NCBI RefSeq assembly: GCF_001665625.1
Contig: NZ_LZSY01000159.1
Location: forward strand, 1 to 64,000
Direction: 5' to 3'
Origin: Mycolicibacterium peregrinum
GTDB lineage: Bacteria > Actinomycetota > Actinomycetes > Mycobacteriales > Mycobacteriaceae
Length of the DNA stretch: 64,000 bases
The position numbers were made by a program, and so were the translations under genes. The notes below the pieces were generated by a model that did not search any database, was not told where the DNA came from, and worked only from the letters and a program-made list of their open reading frames with translations. Shown in pieces: positions 55,585 to 63,907 of the stretch (the first letter of the stretch is position 1; the number at the start of each line of letters is the position of its first letter).

Positions 55585-57072
55585 GTGCGCATCCCCCTCC
55601 TTCGCTCCCTTGCTGTCGCCACGGCGTCGGCCGTGGTGCTCGGAACAGGGGTGGCCTGGTCCCAGATCCGCTCGTTCGAATCCGGCATCAACCACATCAG
55701 CTCGGCGGCGCTCGGCGGCGGCGGTGAGGACGGCGCCATCGACATCCTGCTGGTCGGGATGGACAGCCGCACCGACGCCCACGGCAACCCGCTGTCGCAG
55801 GAAGAGCTGGACACCCTGCGCGCCGGTGACGACGTTTCGACCAATACCGACACCATCATCCTGATCCGCATCCCCAACAACGGGAAGTCGGCCACCGCCA
55901 TCTCCATCCCTCGCGATTCGTACGTCGAAGCACCGGGCTGGGGAAAGATGAAGATCAACGGCGTGTTCGGGGACGTCAAGCTCGACCGCATGAAGCAGCT
56001 CGTCGAGGTCGAGGGCGAGGATCCGGCGGTCGCCGAGCCCAAGGCCACCGAAGCCGCTCGCGAGGAGCTCATCCAGACGGTCGCCTCGTTGACCGGCGTC
56101 ACCGTGGACCATTACGCCGAAATCGGACTACTCGGCTTCGCGCTGATCACCGATGCCCTGGGCGGCGTCGATGTCTGTCTCAAAGATGCTGTCTACGAAC
56201 CGCTCTCCGGTGCCGATTTTCCCGCCGGCTGGCAGAAACTCAACGGCCCGCAGGCACTGAGCTTCGTTCGGCAACGTCATGACCTGCCGCGCGGCGACCT
56301 CGACCGGGTGACCCGCCAGCAGTCGGTGATGGCGTCGCTGGCCCATGAGGTGATCTCCAGCAAGACGCTGTCCAGCCCGGGAACGCTGGGTCGGCTGCAG
56401 GATGCCGTGCAGCGCTCGGTGGTGATCTCCGACGGCTGGGACATCATGAATTTCGTCGAACAGCTGCAGAAGCTTGCAGCCGGCAGCGTGGCGTTCGCCA
56501 CCATCCCGATCCTGCGTGAGGACGGCTGGAGCGACGACGGCATGCAGAGCGTCGTCCGGGTGGATCCCGACGAGGTCCACCAGTGGGTGTCGAGCCTGCT
56601 GCAGGACCAGGACCAGGGCAAGACCGAACAACTCAGCTACTCACCGGAGAACACCACCGTCGAGGTGGTCAACGGCACCGACATCAACGGCCTGGCGGCC
56701 GCGGTGTCACAGGTACTGGGCAACAAGGGATTCGTGCCCGGTGCCACCGGTAACCACGAGGGCGCCCCGCCCGCGTCCAGCCAGGTGCTGGCCGCCAAGA
56801 GCGATGACCTCGGCGCCCAGGCGGTGTCCAAGGATCTCGGCGGGCTGCCGGTGAACGAGGATTCGTCGCTGCCACCCGGTGCGGTACGGGTGGTCCTGGC
56901 CGCGGATTACACCGGCCCCGGCTCCGACGGCATGGATCCGACCTCAGGCGCGGGCATCGTGGATCCGGCCGCGGCCGGCGACAGTTACAGCGATACCGGC
57001 GAACAGACCCCGCCACCACCGCCGTCGCCGATCCTCAATGCAGGTTCGGACGATCCCAAGTGCGTGAACTGA
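55585..57072 (+). CDS. lcp1: LytR-CpsA-Psr family cell-wall ligase (Rv3267/Lcp1 counterpart)
   Basis: 495 aa, GTG start. One N-terminal membrane segment (about 5-27) anchors an extracytoplasmic LCP domain: ILLVGMDSRTD, NTDTIILIRI, the phosphate-binding Arg in SIPRDSYV, and VRQRHDLPRGDLDRVTRQQ. The C-terminal LytR_C-type domain (TVEVVNGTDINGLAAAV) and an acidic Gly/Pro-rich tail follow. Lcp1 attaches arabinogalactan to peptidoglycan through the linker made by WbbL, fitting the adjacent operon. Essential in M. tuberculosis. Confidence 0.95.
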   Translation: MRIPLLRSLAVATASAVVLGTGVAWSQIRSFESGINHISSAALGGGGEDGAIDILLVGMDSRTDAHGNPLSQEELDTLRAGDDVSTNTDTIILIRIPNNGKSATAISIPRDSYVEAPGWGKMKINGVFGDVKLDRMKQLVEVEGEDPAVAEPKATEAAREELIQTVASLTGVTVDHYAEIGLLGFALITDALGGVDVCLKDAVYEPLSGADFPAGWQKLNGPQALSFVRQRHDLPRGDLDRVTRQQSVMASLAHEVISSKTLSSPGTLGRLQDAVQRSVVISDGWDIMNFVEQLQKLAAGSVAFATIPILREDGWSDDGMQSVVRVDPDEVHQWVSSLLQDQDQGKTEQLSYSPENTTVEVVNGTDINGLAAAVSQVLGNKGFVPGATGNHEGAPPASSQVLAAKSDDLGAQAVSKDLGGLPVNEDSSLPPGAVRVVLAADYTGPGSDGMDPTSGAGIVDPAAAGDSYSDTGEQTPPPPPSPILNAGSDDPKCVN

Positions 57073-57097
57073 TCGTCCTCGAGTAAAACCAGAGGCT

Positions 57098-57802
57098 ATG
57101 AGCACAGTCAGCGCTGCGATCCTGGATCCGTTGTTGGCCGCGGACCCGGCAGGCCCACGGATCACCTACTACGACGACGCGACCGGTGAGCGCATCGAGT
57201 TGTCGGCGGTGACCATGGCCAACTGGGCCGCCAAGACCGCCAACCTGCTGCGCGACGAGATGGGCGCCGGCCCGGGAACCCGGGTGGCGGTGCTGCTGCC
57301 CGCTCACTGGCAGACGGCCGCGGCGCTGTTTGGGATCTGGTGGATCGGCAGTGAAGTAGTGCTGGACGGGGACGCTGACATGGCTCTGTGCACGCGGGAC
57401 CGGCTCGACGAGGCCGACGACGCGGTGTCCGGAGGCGAGGTTGCAGTGCTGTCGCTGGATCCGTTCGGCAAGCCGGCGCCCGATCTGCCGATCGGGGTCA
57501 CCGATTACGCCACCGCGGTGCGGGTCCACGGTGATCAGATCGTGCCCGAGCGGGTTCCGGGCCCGGCCCTGGCCGGGCGATCGGTGTCCGAGGTATTGGA
57601 AGCGGCCAGAAATTCCGCTGCCGCACAGGGTTTCACCGCCGACGACCGAGTGCTCTCGAGCGCGGCGTGGGCCACTCCAGACGAGCTCGTCGCGAATCTG
57701 ATCGCAGTGTTCGCCGCCGGGGCGTCACTCGTGCAGGTGGCCAATCCCGATGTGGGCGCACAGGAACGGCGTCGCACCACGGAGAAAGTCACCCGCGGCT
57801 AG
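57098..57802 (+). CDS. Partial adenylation-domain-like protein (Rv3268 counterpart, TIGR03089 type)
   Basis: 234 aa, ATG start 25 bases after lcp. It resembles the N-terminal third of AMP-forming ligases (GARVTYY-type start PRITYYDDATGERIELS, then WAAKTANLLRDEMGAGPGTRVAVLLPAHW) but lacks the P-loop and catalytic Lys, so it cannot adenylate by the usual route. A C-terminal segment with SSAAWATPDELVANLIAVFAAGASLVQV matches the family. Probably an evolved stand-alone pseudoenzyme, conserved across actinobacteria next to lcp. Confidence 0.85.
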   Translation: MSTVSAAILDPLLAADPAGPRITYYDDATGERIELSAVTMANWAAKTANLLRDEMGAGPGTRVAVLLPAHWQTAAALFGIWWIGSEVVLDGDADMALCTRDRLDEADDAVSGGEVAVLSLDPFGKPAPDLPIGVTDYATAVRVHGDQIVPERVPGPALAGRSVSEVLEAARNSAAAQGFTADDRVLSSAAWATPDELVANLIAVFAAGASLVQVANPDVGAQERRRTTEKVTRG

Positions 57803-57826
57803 ATCAACGTGCCCCGAAAAGCCCGA

Positions 57827-57875
57827 TGGCCAGTTACCGCACGGTCTTTCGATGAATGCGTGCGCCAACTGGCCA
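57827..57875. terminator. Hairpin between Rv3268-like gene and fadE25
   Basis: TGGCCAGTT (57827-57835) pairs perfectly with AACTGGCCA (57867-57875). The 31-base loop can pair internally. It sits between two convergent stops (57802 and 57889), so it may end both transcripts, but the long loop weakens the call. Confidence 0.5.
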
Positions 57876-57888
57876 CTGGGCGTGGGAA

Positions 57889-59058
57889 CTACTTCAGCAG
57901 GGCGCGGCTCATGACCACGCGCTGAATCTGATTGGTGCCCTCGTAGATCTGGGTGATCTTGGCGTCACGCATCATGCGCTCGACCGGGAAGTCCACGGTG
58001 TAACCGGCGCCGCCGAACAGCTGCACCGCATCGGTGGTGACCTCCATGGCCACATCCGAGGCCAGGCACTTGCTCGCCGCCGAGATGAAGCCCAGGTTGC
58101 CCTCGCCGCGCTCGGCGCGTGCCGCCGCCGAGTACACCATCAACCGCGCGGCTTCCACCTTCATCGCCATGTCGGCGAGCATGAACTGCACGCCCTGGTT
58201 GTCACTGACCGGACGGCCGAACTGCTTGCGGTCCTTGGTGTAGGCGATCGCCGCGTCCAACGCACCCTGAGCGATACCGACGGCTTGCGCGCCGATGGTC
58301 GGGCGCGTGTGGTCCAGTGTGGCCAGCGCGGTCTTGAACCCGGTGCCGGGATCGCCGATGATCCGGTCCCCCGGAACGCGGCAGTTCTCGAAATACAACT
58401 CGGTCGTCGGGCTGCCCTTGATGCCGAGCTTGCGCTCCTTGGGGCCGACGACGAAGCCCTCGTCGTCCTTGTGGACCATGAACGCCGAGATGCCGTTGGC
58501 GCCCTTGTCGGGGTCGGTCACCGCCATGACGGTGTACCAGGTCGACTTGCCGCCGTTGGTGATCCAGCACTTGGTGCCGTTGAGGATCCAGCCGTCACCG
58601 TCGGCCTTGGCGCGGGTCCGCATGCCGGCGGCGTCGCTGCCCGCCTCGCGCTCGGACAGCGCGTAGGACGCCATCGCCTCACCCGAGGCGAGCGACGGCA
58701 GCACCTGCTTCTTCAGCTCATCCGAGCCGCGCAGGATCAGACCCATGGTGCCCAGCTTGTTGACCGCCGGGATCAGCGACGCCGAGCAATCCACCCGGGC
58801 CACTTCCTCGATCACGATGCAAGCCGCGACCGAGTCCGCTCCCTGGCCGCCGTACTCCTCCGGCACGTGAATCGCGTTGAAACCCGAGGCGTTCAGTGCC
58901 TGCAGGGCTTCTTCCGGGAAACGCGCATTCTCGTCGACGTCGGCAGCGTGCGGGGCGATTTCCTTCTCCGCCAGCGCCCGAATCGCCGCCCGAAGCTCCT
59001 GATGCTCCTCCGGCAGCTGAAACAGATCGAATGATGGGTTACCGGCCCAACCAGCCAT
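57889..59058 (-). CDS. fadE25: Acyl-CoA dehydrogenase FadE25
   Basis: 389 aa from ATG 59058 with AAGGAGAAG, equal in length to M. tuberculosis FadE25. It oxidises acyl-CoA to trans-2-enoyl-CoA with FAD. Features: YALSEREAGSDAAGM (FAD/substrate loop), WITNGGKSTWY, QFGRPVSDNQGVQF and the catalytic Glu in IYEGTNQIQR. The specificity is often short or branched-chain acyl-CoA. It is divergent from a TetR gene with operator repeats between them. Confidence 0.96.
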   Translation of the reverse strand: MAGWAGNPSFDLFQLPEEHQELRAAIRALAEKEIAPHAADVDENARFPEEALQALNASGFNAIHVPEEYGGQGADSVAACIVIEEVARVDCSASLIPAVNKLGTMGLILRGSDELKKQVLPSLASGEAMASYALSEREAGSDAAGMRTRAKADGDGWILNGTKCWITNGGKSTWYTVMAVTDPDKGANGISAFMVHKDDEGFVVGPKERKLGIKGSPTTELYFENCRVPGDRIIGDPGTGFKTALATLDHTRPTIGAQAVGIAQGALDAAIAYTKDRKQFGRPVSDNQGVQFMLADMAMKVEAARLMVYSAAARAERGEGNLGFISAASKCLASDVAMEVTTDAVQLFGGAGYTVDFPVERMMRDAKITQIYEGTNQIQRVVMSRALLK

Positions 59059-59144
59059 GATCTTCTCCTTCGCTTTCAGCCCTTGGCTCTCTTGGTTTCC
59101 ATCGTTGCCCGGACTGCACATCGAGTACATCGCCCTGCTACTTT

Positions 59145-59180
59145 TGGTACCCAGTACCATAGCATCGGCACTCAGTACCA
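59145..59180. promoter_or_regulatory. Paired operators between fadE25 and its TetR gene
   Basis: TGGTACCCAGTACCA (59145-59159) is a perfect 6-bp inverted repeat with 3-base spacer. A second copy (59166-59180, CGGCACTCAGTACCA) matches 12 of 15. Their centres are 21 bp apart, two helical turns. The second ends 14 bases before the TetR ATG, so autorepression and control of fadE25 are likely. Confidence 0.75.
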
Positions 59181-59194
59181 TGAAAGGTGCACTC

Positions 59195-59851
59195 ATGCCC
59201 GACCTGCCAAGTACCCGGGAGCGCCTGGTGAGCGCGGCATTCGAGCTGTTCGAGGAGCGTGGATACGAGGCCACCAGCGTCGACGACATCGCGACACGGG
59301 CGGGGGTGGGACGCACCACTGCGTTCCGCCAGTTCGGATCGAAAGAGGCGTTGATCTTTCCCGATCACGAGGCGCTGCTACGCCGCGCAGACGAGAGATT
59401 GTCGGCAACGCCGGCCGAAGCGCTCCCCGCCGAGGTCATCGCGGTGGCGACCACCTCGGTCTTCGAGAACTATCTCGCCGAGGGCGAGCGTGCCCGGACG
59501 CGGTACCGGCTCACCCGCTCGGTACCTGCCCTGCGCGACTTCGAAACAGCCGTGGTGTCGCGGTATGTCCGGCTGTTCACCAAACACCTTCGGACCTCGC
59601 AGACCGAGGATTGGACGGCGGGCCTGCGCGCCGAACTGTTCGCCAACGCCGTCGTCGCCGCACACAACCATGTTCTGCGCCGGTGGTTGCGTGGCGATGT
59701 GACCAACCCGCGGTCAGACCTGGCCGAGGCGCTGGCCGCCACCTGGCCGATCTACCGGGGCGGTAGCGGCCGCACCGCCGTTGTGGTGATGTCGACCGAT
59801 GAACCGGTCGAGTCCCTGACGTCTCGTATTCGCGAGCTCATCGGGGATTGA
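59195..59851 (+). CDS. TetR-family regulator divergent from fadE25
   Basis: 218 aa from ATG 59195 (MPDLPSTRERLVSAAFELF); another ATG five codons upstream is possible but lies closer to the operator. The DNA-binding part is VDDIATRAGVGRTTAFRQFGSKEALIF (about 32-58). The C-terminal domain is helical with acidic and Arg residues, the ligand site unknown but probably an acyl-CoA given the neighbour. It reads away from fadE25 over paired operators. Confidence 0.88.
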   Translation: MPDLPSTRERLVSAAFELFEERGYEATSVDDIATRAGVGRTTAFRQFGSKEALIFPDHEALLRRADERLSATPAEALPAEVIAVATTSVFENYLAEGERARTRYRLTRSVPALRDFETAVVSRYVRLFTKHLRTSQTEDWTAGLRAELFANAVVAAHNHVLRRWLRGDVTNPRSDLAEALAATWPIYRGGSGRTAVVVMSTDEPVESLTSRIRELIGD

Positions 59852-59866
59852 CTCACTGTCGCCCGG

Positions 59867-60376
59867 TCAGCCCAGCAGGCGATCGCGCAGGGCGGCGTCC
59901 TTCTCCAACACCATGGTTTCCAGATCCGCCTGGAATTTCACCATCCGGGCCTGGAGTGCGGGATCTGACGAACCGAGGATTCGTACGGCCAGCAAGCCCG
60001 CATTGCGTGCTCCGCCAATGGAAACCGTGGCCACCGGCACCCCGGCCGGCATCTGCACGATCGACAGCAGCGAGTCCATGCCGTCGAGACGGGCCAGCGG
60101 CACGGGGACGCCGATGACCGGAAGCGGTGTCGCGGACGCCACCATGCCGGGCAGGTGCGCCGCGCCACCCGCTCCGGCGATGATCACCTCGATCCCCCGG
60201 TCTGCGGCGGTCTTGGCGTAGTCGAGCATCCGCTGCGGGGTGCGGTGCGCGGAGACGACACCGACCTCGAACGGCACCTCGAACTCTGCGAGTGCGGTGG
60301 CCGCGTCGGACATCACCGACCAGTCACTGTCGCTGCCCATGATGAGGCCAACCCTGGGGCCGTCACTCTGCGCCAT
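59867..60376 (-). CDS. purE: N5-carboxyaminoimidazole ribonucleotide mutase
   Basis: 169 aa from ATG 60376 (MAQSDGPRVGLIMGSDSDW). Class I PurE moves the carboxylate made by PurK to give CAIR in purine synthesis. GSDSDW (residues 14-19), SAHRTP with the catalytic His, and GAGGAAHLPGM are visible. Its start overlaps the purK stop by 14 bases. The product forms an octamer. Follows the convergent TetR gene by 15 bases. Confidence 0.97.
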   Translation of the reverse strand: MAQSDGPRVGLIMGSDSDWSVMSDAATALAEFEVPFEVGVVSAHRTPQRMLDYAKTAADRGIEVIIAGAGGAAHLPGMVASATPLPVIGVPVPLARLDGMDSLLSIVQMPAGVPVATVSIGGARNAGLLAVRILGSSDPALQARMVKFQADLETMVLEKDAALRDRLLG

Positions 60377-61595
60377 GTTCATCCCATCCGTCGGTCCACT
60401 CGCCGTGCGACAACCAGTGCGCCGCGCGCACCGCACGCTCGCGAAGTTCATCCATATCCGTGCCGATGATGTTGACGTGTCCGAGTTTGCGTCCGGGCCG
60501 CTCGCCCTTGCCGTACAGGTGCACCTTCGCGTCGGGGATCCGCGCGAAGAGGTGGTGCAGGCGCTCGTCCATCGACATCGTCGGTGTCTCCGGAGCCCCC
60601 AGCACGTTGGCCATCACCGCGGCCGGGGCAATCGCAGAGGTGTCACCCAACGGGTAGTCCAGCACGGCCCGCAGGTGCTGCTCGAACTGGCTGGTGACCG
60701 CGCCGTCCATGGTCCAGTGCCCGGAGTTGTGCGGCCGCATCGCCAACTCGTTGACCAGCAGCGTGCCGTCGACCGTCTCGAACAACTCGACCGCCAGCAC
60801 CCCGACGACGCCGAGTTCGTTCGCCACTCGCAGGCCGAGTTCCTGTGCGGCCGAGCCGAGTTCGTCGGACAGTCCAGGAGCCGGGGCGTATACCTCGACG
60901 CAGATACCGTTGCGTTGCACGGTTTCGACGACGGGCCAGGCCGCCCCCTGTCCGAACGGCGAGCGCGCCACCAGCGCGGCCAGTTCCCGGCGCATCGCGA
61001 CACGTTCCTCGGCCAGTACCGGTACCCCGTCGGCCAGGTAGCCGGCCACGACCTCGCGCGCGGTCGCGACGTCGTCGGCCATCACCACGCCCTTGCCGTC
61101 GTAGCCGCCGCGCACCGTCTTGATCACCACCGGGCCGTCGATCTCCCGCACGAATTCCTCGACGTCGGCGACCGAGGTGATCTCGGCGAAGCGCGGCACC
61201 GGGACACCCAGGCTGTGCAGCTTGCGACGCATGAGCAGCTTGTCCTGGGCGTGCACGAGCGCCTGCGGCGGCGGGTTGACCGTGATGCCTTCGGCCACGA
61301 GTGTGTCCAGGTGTTCGGTGGGCACGTGCTCGTGGTCGAACGTCAACACCGTGGCGCCGTCCGCCGCCCGGCGCAGCGCGTCCAGGTCGGTGTGAGAGCC
61401 GATGACGACATCGGGAGTGACCTGCGCGGCGGATTCGTCCGGACCGGCGGACAGCACCCGCAGGGTCTGCCCCAGCGCGACGGCCGCCTGGTGGGTCATC
61501 CTCGCGAGCTGGCCGCCGCCGATCATCACCACTGTCGGATTCCGCCTGCTCACGGGCGAAGGCGGCTTCTGGGGAGTTGTCGGCACGCACTCCAT
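60363..61595 (-). CDS. purK: 5-(carboxyamino)imidazole ribonucleotide synthase
   Basis: 410 aa, ATG start. ATP-grasp enzyme converting AIR, ATP and bicarbonate to N5-CAIR, feeding PurE. VVMIGGGQLARM (22-33), VVIKTVRGGYDGKGV for ATP binding and LAVELFETVDGTLLVNELAMRPHNSGHWTMDG for metal/nucleotide binding are typical. It is followed by purE with a 14-base overlap. Divergent from the GtrA gene across 114 bases. Confidence 0.96.
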   Translation of the reverse strand: MECVPTTPQKPPSPVSRRNPTVVMIGGGQLARMTHQAAVALGQTLRVLSAGPDESAAQVTPDVVIGSHTDLDALRRAADGATVLTFDHEHVPTEHLDTLVAEGITVNPPPQALVHAQDKLLMRRKLHSLGVPVPRFAEITSVADVEEFVREIDGPVVIKTVRGGYDGKGVVMADDVATAREVVAGYLADGVPVLAEERVAMRRELAALVARSPFGQGAAWPVVETVQRNGICVEVYAPAPGLSDELGSAAQELGLRVANELGVVGVLAVELFETVDGTLLVNELAMRPHNSGHWTMDGAVTSQFEQHLRAVLDYPLGDTSAIAPAAVMANVLGAPETPTMSMDERLHHLFARIPDAKVHLYGKGERPGRKLGHVNIIGTDMDELRERAVRAAHWLSHGEWTDGWDEHGAE

Positions 61596-61695
61596 GGTGT
61601 CATGCGCGAATTCATGACTTCGTCATGACCGGCGCATTGACCTGCGGTTAAGGTCCGGAGCCCGCAACGATGCGGCATCTGATGGGGCATTTACG

Positions 61696-61701
61696 TACAC
61701 T
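61696..61701 (+). promoter_or_regulatory. Candidate -10 of a leaderless gtrA transcript
   Basis: TACACT lies 8 bases before the GTG at 61710, the spacing at which mycobacterial transcription starts on or next to the start codon. No ribosome site is present upstream, fitting leaderless translation. Confidence 0.5.
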
Positions 61702-61709
61702 GCCTAGTT

Positions 61710-62399
61710 GTGTCCTTTGCCGATGCGACAATCGCTCGATTGCCGCGGTTCGTCCGTCCCTACGCCGAGCGGCATCACGAGCTGATCAAGTTCGCGATCG
61801 TCGGCGCGACGACGTTTGTCATCGATTCGGCCATTTTCTACACCCTCAAACTCACGGTGCTGGAACCCAAACCGGTCACCGCCAAGATCATCGCCGGCAT
61901 CGTCGCGGTCATCGCCTCCTACATCCTCAACCGGGAGTGGAGCTTCCAGAACCGCGGCGGCCGCGAGCGCCACCACGAGGCCTTGCTGTTCTTCGCGTTC
62001 AGCGGCGTGGGCGTGCTGCTGTCGATGCTTCCGCTGTATTTCTCCAGCTATGTGCTCGGCCTTCGGGTTCCCGAGGTCTCACTGACTGTGGAGAACATCG
62101 CCGACTTCATCTCGGCCTACATTCTGGGCAACCTGCTTCAGATGGCCTTCCGGTTCTGGGCGTTCCGCCGTTGGGTGTTCCCCGACGAGTTCGTCGACAA
62201 GCCCGACCTGGCACTGGAGTCCACACTCACCGGCGGCGGCTTCGCCGAAGCGCTGGAGAACCATTCCGAGCTCCACAAGCCCGCGACCGTGACGCCGCTG
62301 CGCACGCGCGGATCAGACGGGGTCCTCCGTCGGCCGGGCCGTCGCTCGAAGGCGCGTCAGCTCGGTGACTCGTCGGACCCCGTGTCGAAGAGCTCCTGA
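61710..62399 (+). CDS. GtrA-like membrane protein (Rv3277 counterpart)
   Basis: 229 aa, GTG start. Four hydrophobic segments between residues 25 and 150: KFAIVGATTFVIDSAIFYTL, the VIASYILNREWSF motif of GtrA proteins, FFAFSGVGVLLSM and the ILGNLLQMAFRFWAFRRWVF end. GtrA proteins are thought to help flip polyprenyl-linked sugars across the membrane; in mycobacteria Rv3277 is unassigned. The C-terminal tail (about 155-229) is hydrophilic, with Thr/Ser and Arg stretches. It has a candidate leaderless promoter. Confidence 0.9.
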   Translation: MSFADATIARLPRFVRPYAERHHELIKFAIVGATTFVIDSAIFYTLKLTVLEPKPVTAKIIAGIVAVIASYILNREWSFQNRGGRERHHEALLFFAFSGVGVLLSMLPLYFSSYVLGLRVPEVSLTVENIADFISAYILGNLLQMAFRFWAFRRWVFPDEFVDKPDLALESTLTGGGFAEALENHSELHKPATVTPLRTRGSDGVLRRPGRRSKARQLGDSSDPVSKSS

Positions 62400-62425
62400 C
62401 CATCTCGGCCCCGACGTCAGACCGG

Positions 62426-63613
62426 TCATCGACGGTCGAGCTGCGGGAAGAGCGTCTCGCGCGCCAGTAGCAGGATTGCGGCAGCTATCGGGATGGCCAG
62501 TAATGCGCCGACGATTCCGAGTAACGCCCCTCCGAGCAGTACCGCGACGACGGTGACCAGGGGTGGCACCTGGACGGCCCGTCCGATGATCCGCGGCACC
62601 AGCAGGTAGTCCTCGACCAATCGCAGCGCGATGAAGAAGACGACCGTGGCGACCGAAACAGGTACCGACACAGTCAAAGCCACCAGGGCGACGATGATGC
62701 CGGCGAGCGTCGAACCGACGATCGGTATCAGGTCCAGCACCGCGACCAGTACGGCGAGCAGCAACGGGTACGGCACGTCGAACACCATCAGCCAGATGAA
62801 GGTGAGGACCGCGGTCACAACCGATACCAGGATGTTGCCCAGCACGTATCCGCCGACTTTGGCGAAGATCGCATCGCCGATCAAGATCGTCCGGGGACGG
62901 CGAGAATGCGGCGCCAGTCGGTAGAGCGCCGCCCGGATCCGCGCGAAGTTCGCCAGGAAGTAGGCGGTGAGCACGAGCACGATGACCGCCCCGCTGACCG
63001 CGCCGACGACGATTTTCCCGGCACCGACGATGCCACCGGCCAAGGCGGAAGCGTTTCCGCCCGCGAGTGCAACATTGAGCTTGTCCTGCAGGTGGAATCG
63101 GCCGTCGAGCTGGTCGACGATCGGGTATCGGTGTTGCAGGTCATGCAGGTAGTCGGGAGCGTTGTGGACGAGTGCGCTGCCCTGGGTGACCAGAGGCGGA
63201 ATCGCGGCCGCCACGAACCCCGCGATCATGAGGATGGCCGCCAAGAACACCACCGTCACCGCCGCCCAGCGCGGGATCCGGTGGCGCACCAACCAGGACA
63301 CGGCAGGCTCCAGGCCGATCGCGACGAACCCGGCGACGACGATGAGGATCACCGCCCCGCGCGCAGCGATCAGCAGCTCGATGCCGCCGTAGGTGACAGC
63401 CACCCCCGCCGCGCCGGCCATGCCGATCATGAAGGGCGAAGCGCGGTTGAAACGAGGCCCCGCCTCGCCCAGCGGGTGGGCCGGCGAACTGATCTGCGCC
63501 GCGCCCTTCTCCGCAGCGACGATCACGTCACCCTCGGCCTCCGTGTGAGGTTGACCGACGGATTTGTCGTGGGCCGCGTCGGCACCGGCGGCCGATGCAT
63601 CACGGCCAGACAT
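62426..63613 (-). CDS. AI-2E family permease-like membrane protein
   Basis: 395 aa, ATG start. A polar N-terminus (1-60) precedes about eight hydrophobic segments and the conserved domain with VLTFIWLMVFDVPYPLLLAVLVAVLDLIPIVGSTLAGI near residue 265-300. The family includes E. coli TqsA; its members export small molecules or act as Na/H antiporters. The N-terminal extension is Asp/Ala-rich. It is upstream of the CsbD gene with 10 bases between the CsbD-start side and its own stop. Substrate unknown. Confidence 0.88.
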   Translation of the reverse strand: MSGRDASAAGADAAHDKSVGQPHTEAEGDVIVAAEKGAAQISSPAHPLGEAGPRFNRASPFMIGMAGAAGVAVTYGGIELLIAARGAVILIVVAGFVAIGLEPAVSWLVRHRIPRWAAVTVVFLAAILMIAGFVAAAIPPLVTQGSALVHNAPDYLHDLQHRYPIVDQLDGRFHLQDKLNVALAGGNASALAGGIVGAGKIVVGAVSGAVIVLVLTAYFLANFARIRAALYRLAPHSRRPRTILIGDAIFAKVGGYVLGNILVSVVTAVLTFIWLMVFDVPYPLLLAVLVAVLDLIPIVGSTLAGIIVALVALTVSVPVSVATVVFFIALRLVEDYLLVPRIIGRAVQVPPLVTVVAVLLGGALLGIVGALLAIPIAAAILLLARETLFPQLDRR

Positions 63614-63623
63614 CGTCGTGGGG

Positions 63624-63797
63624 TCAGTCCTTGAAGACGTCCTTGATCTTCTCCCCGGCCTGCTTCACGTTGCCTTTGGCCTGGTCCTTGTGCCCCTCGG
63701 CCTCGGTGTCCCTGTCTCCGGTGGCCCGACCGACCTTCTCCTTGGCCTTTCCTGCGAGCTCTTCGGCCTTGTTCTTGGCCTTGTCGACGGCGCTCAT
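63624..63797 (-). CDS. CsbD family stress protein
   Basis: 57 aa from ATG 63797, with GAAGGAG upstream. Nearly all residues are charged or small: MSAVDKAKNKAEELAGKAKE, then KVGRATGDRDTEAEGHKDQAKG with the family GNVKQAGEKIKD end. CsbD proteins are general stress products; function unknown. It reads in the same direction as the AI-2E gene, 10 bases ahead of it, so the pair probably shares a stress promoter. Confidence 0.92.
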   Translation of the reverse strand: MSAVDKAKNKAEELAGKAKEKVGRATGDRDTEAEGHKDQAKGNVKQAGEKIKDVFKD

Positions 63798-63907
63798 GTG
63801 TTTCTCCTTCAAACCGGCTTGGCCACGGGTTCGCGGCACGGGAATGACATAGCGCGGGAACGAGATTCGTCGCGCAGTCACGCATCGGATACCCAACCCG
63901 GCGATAT

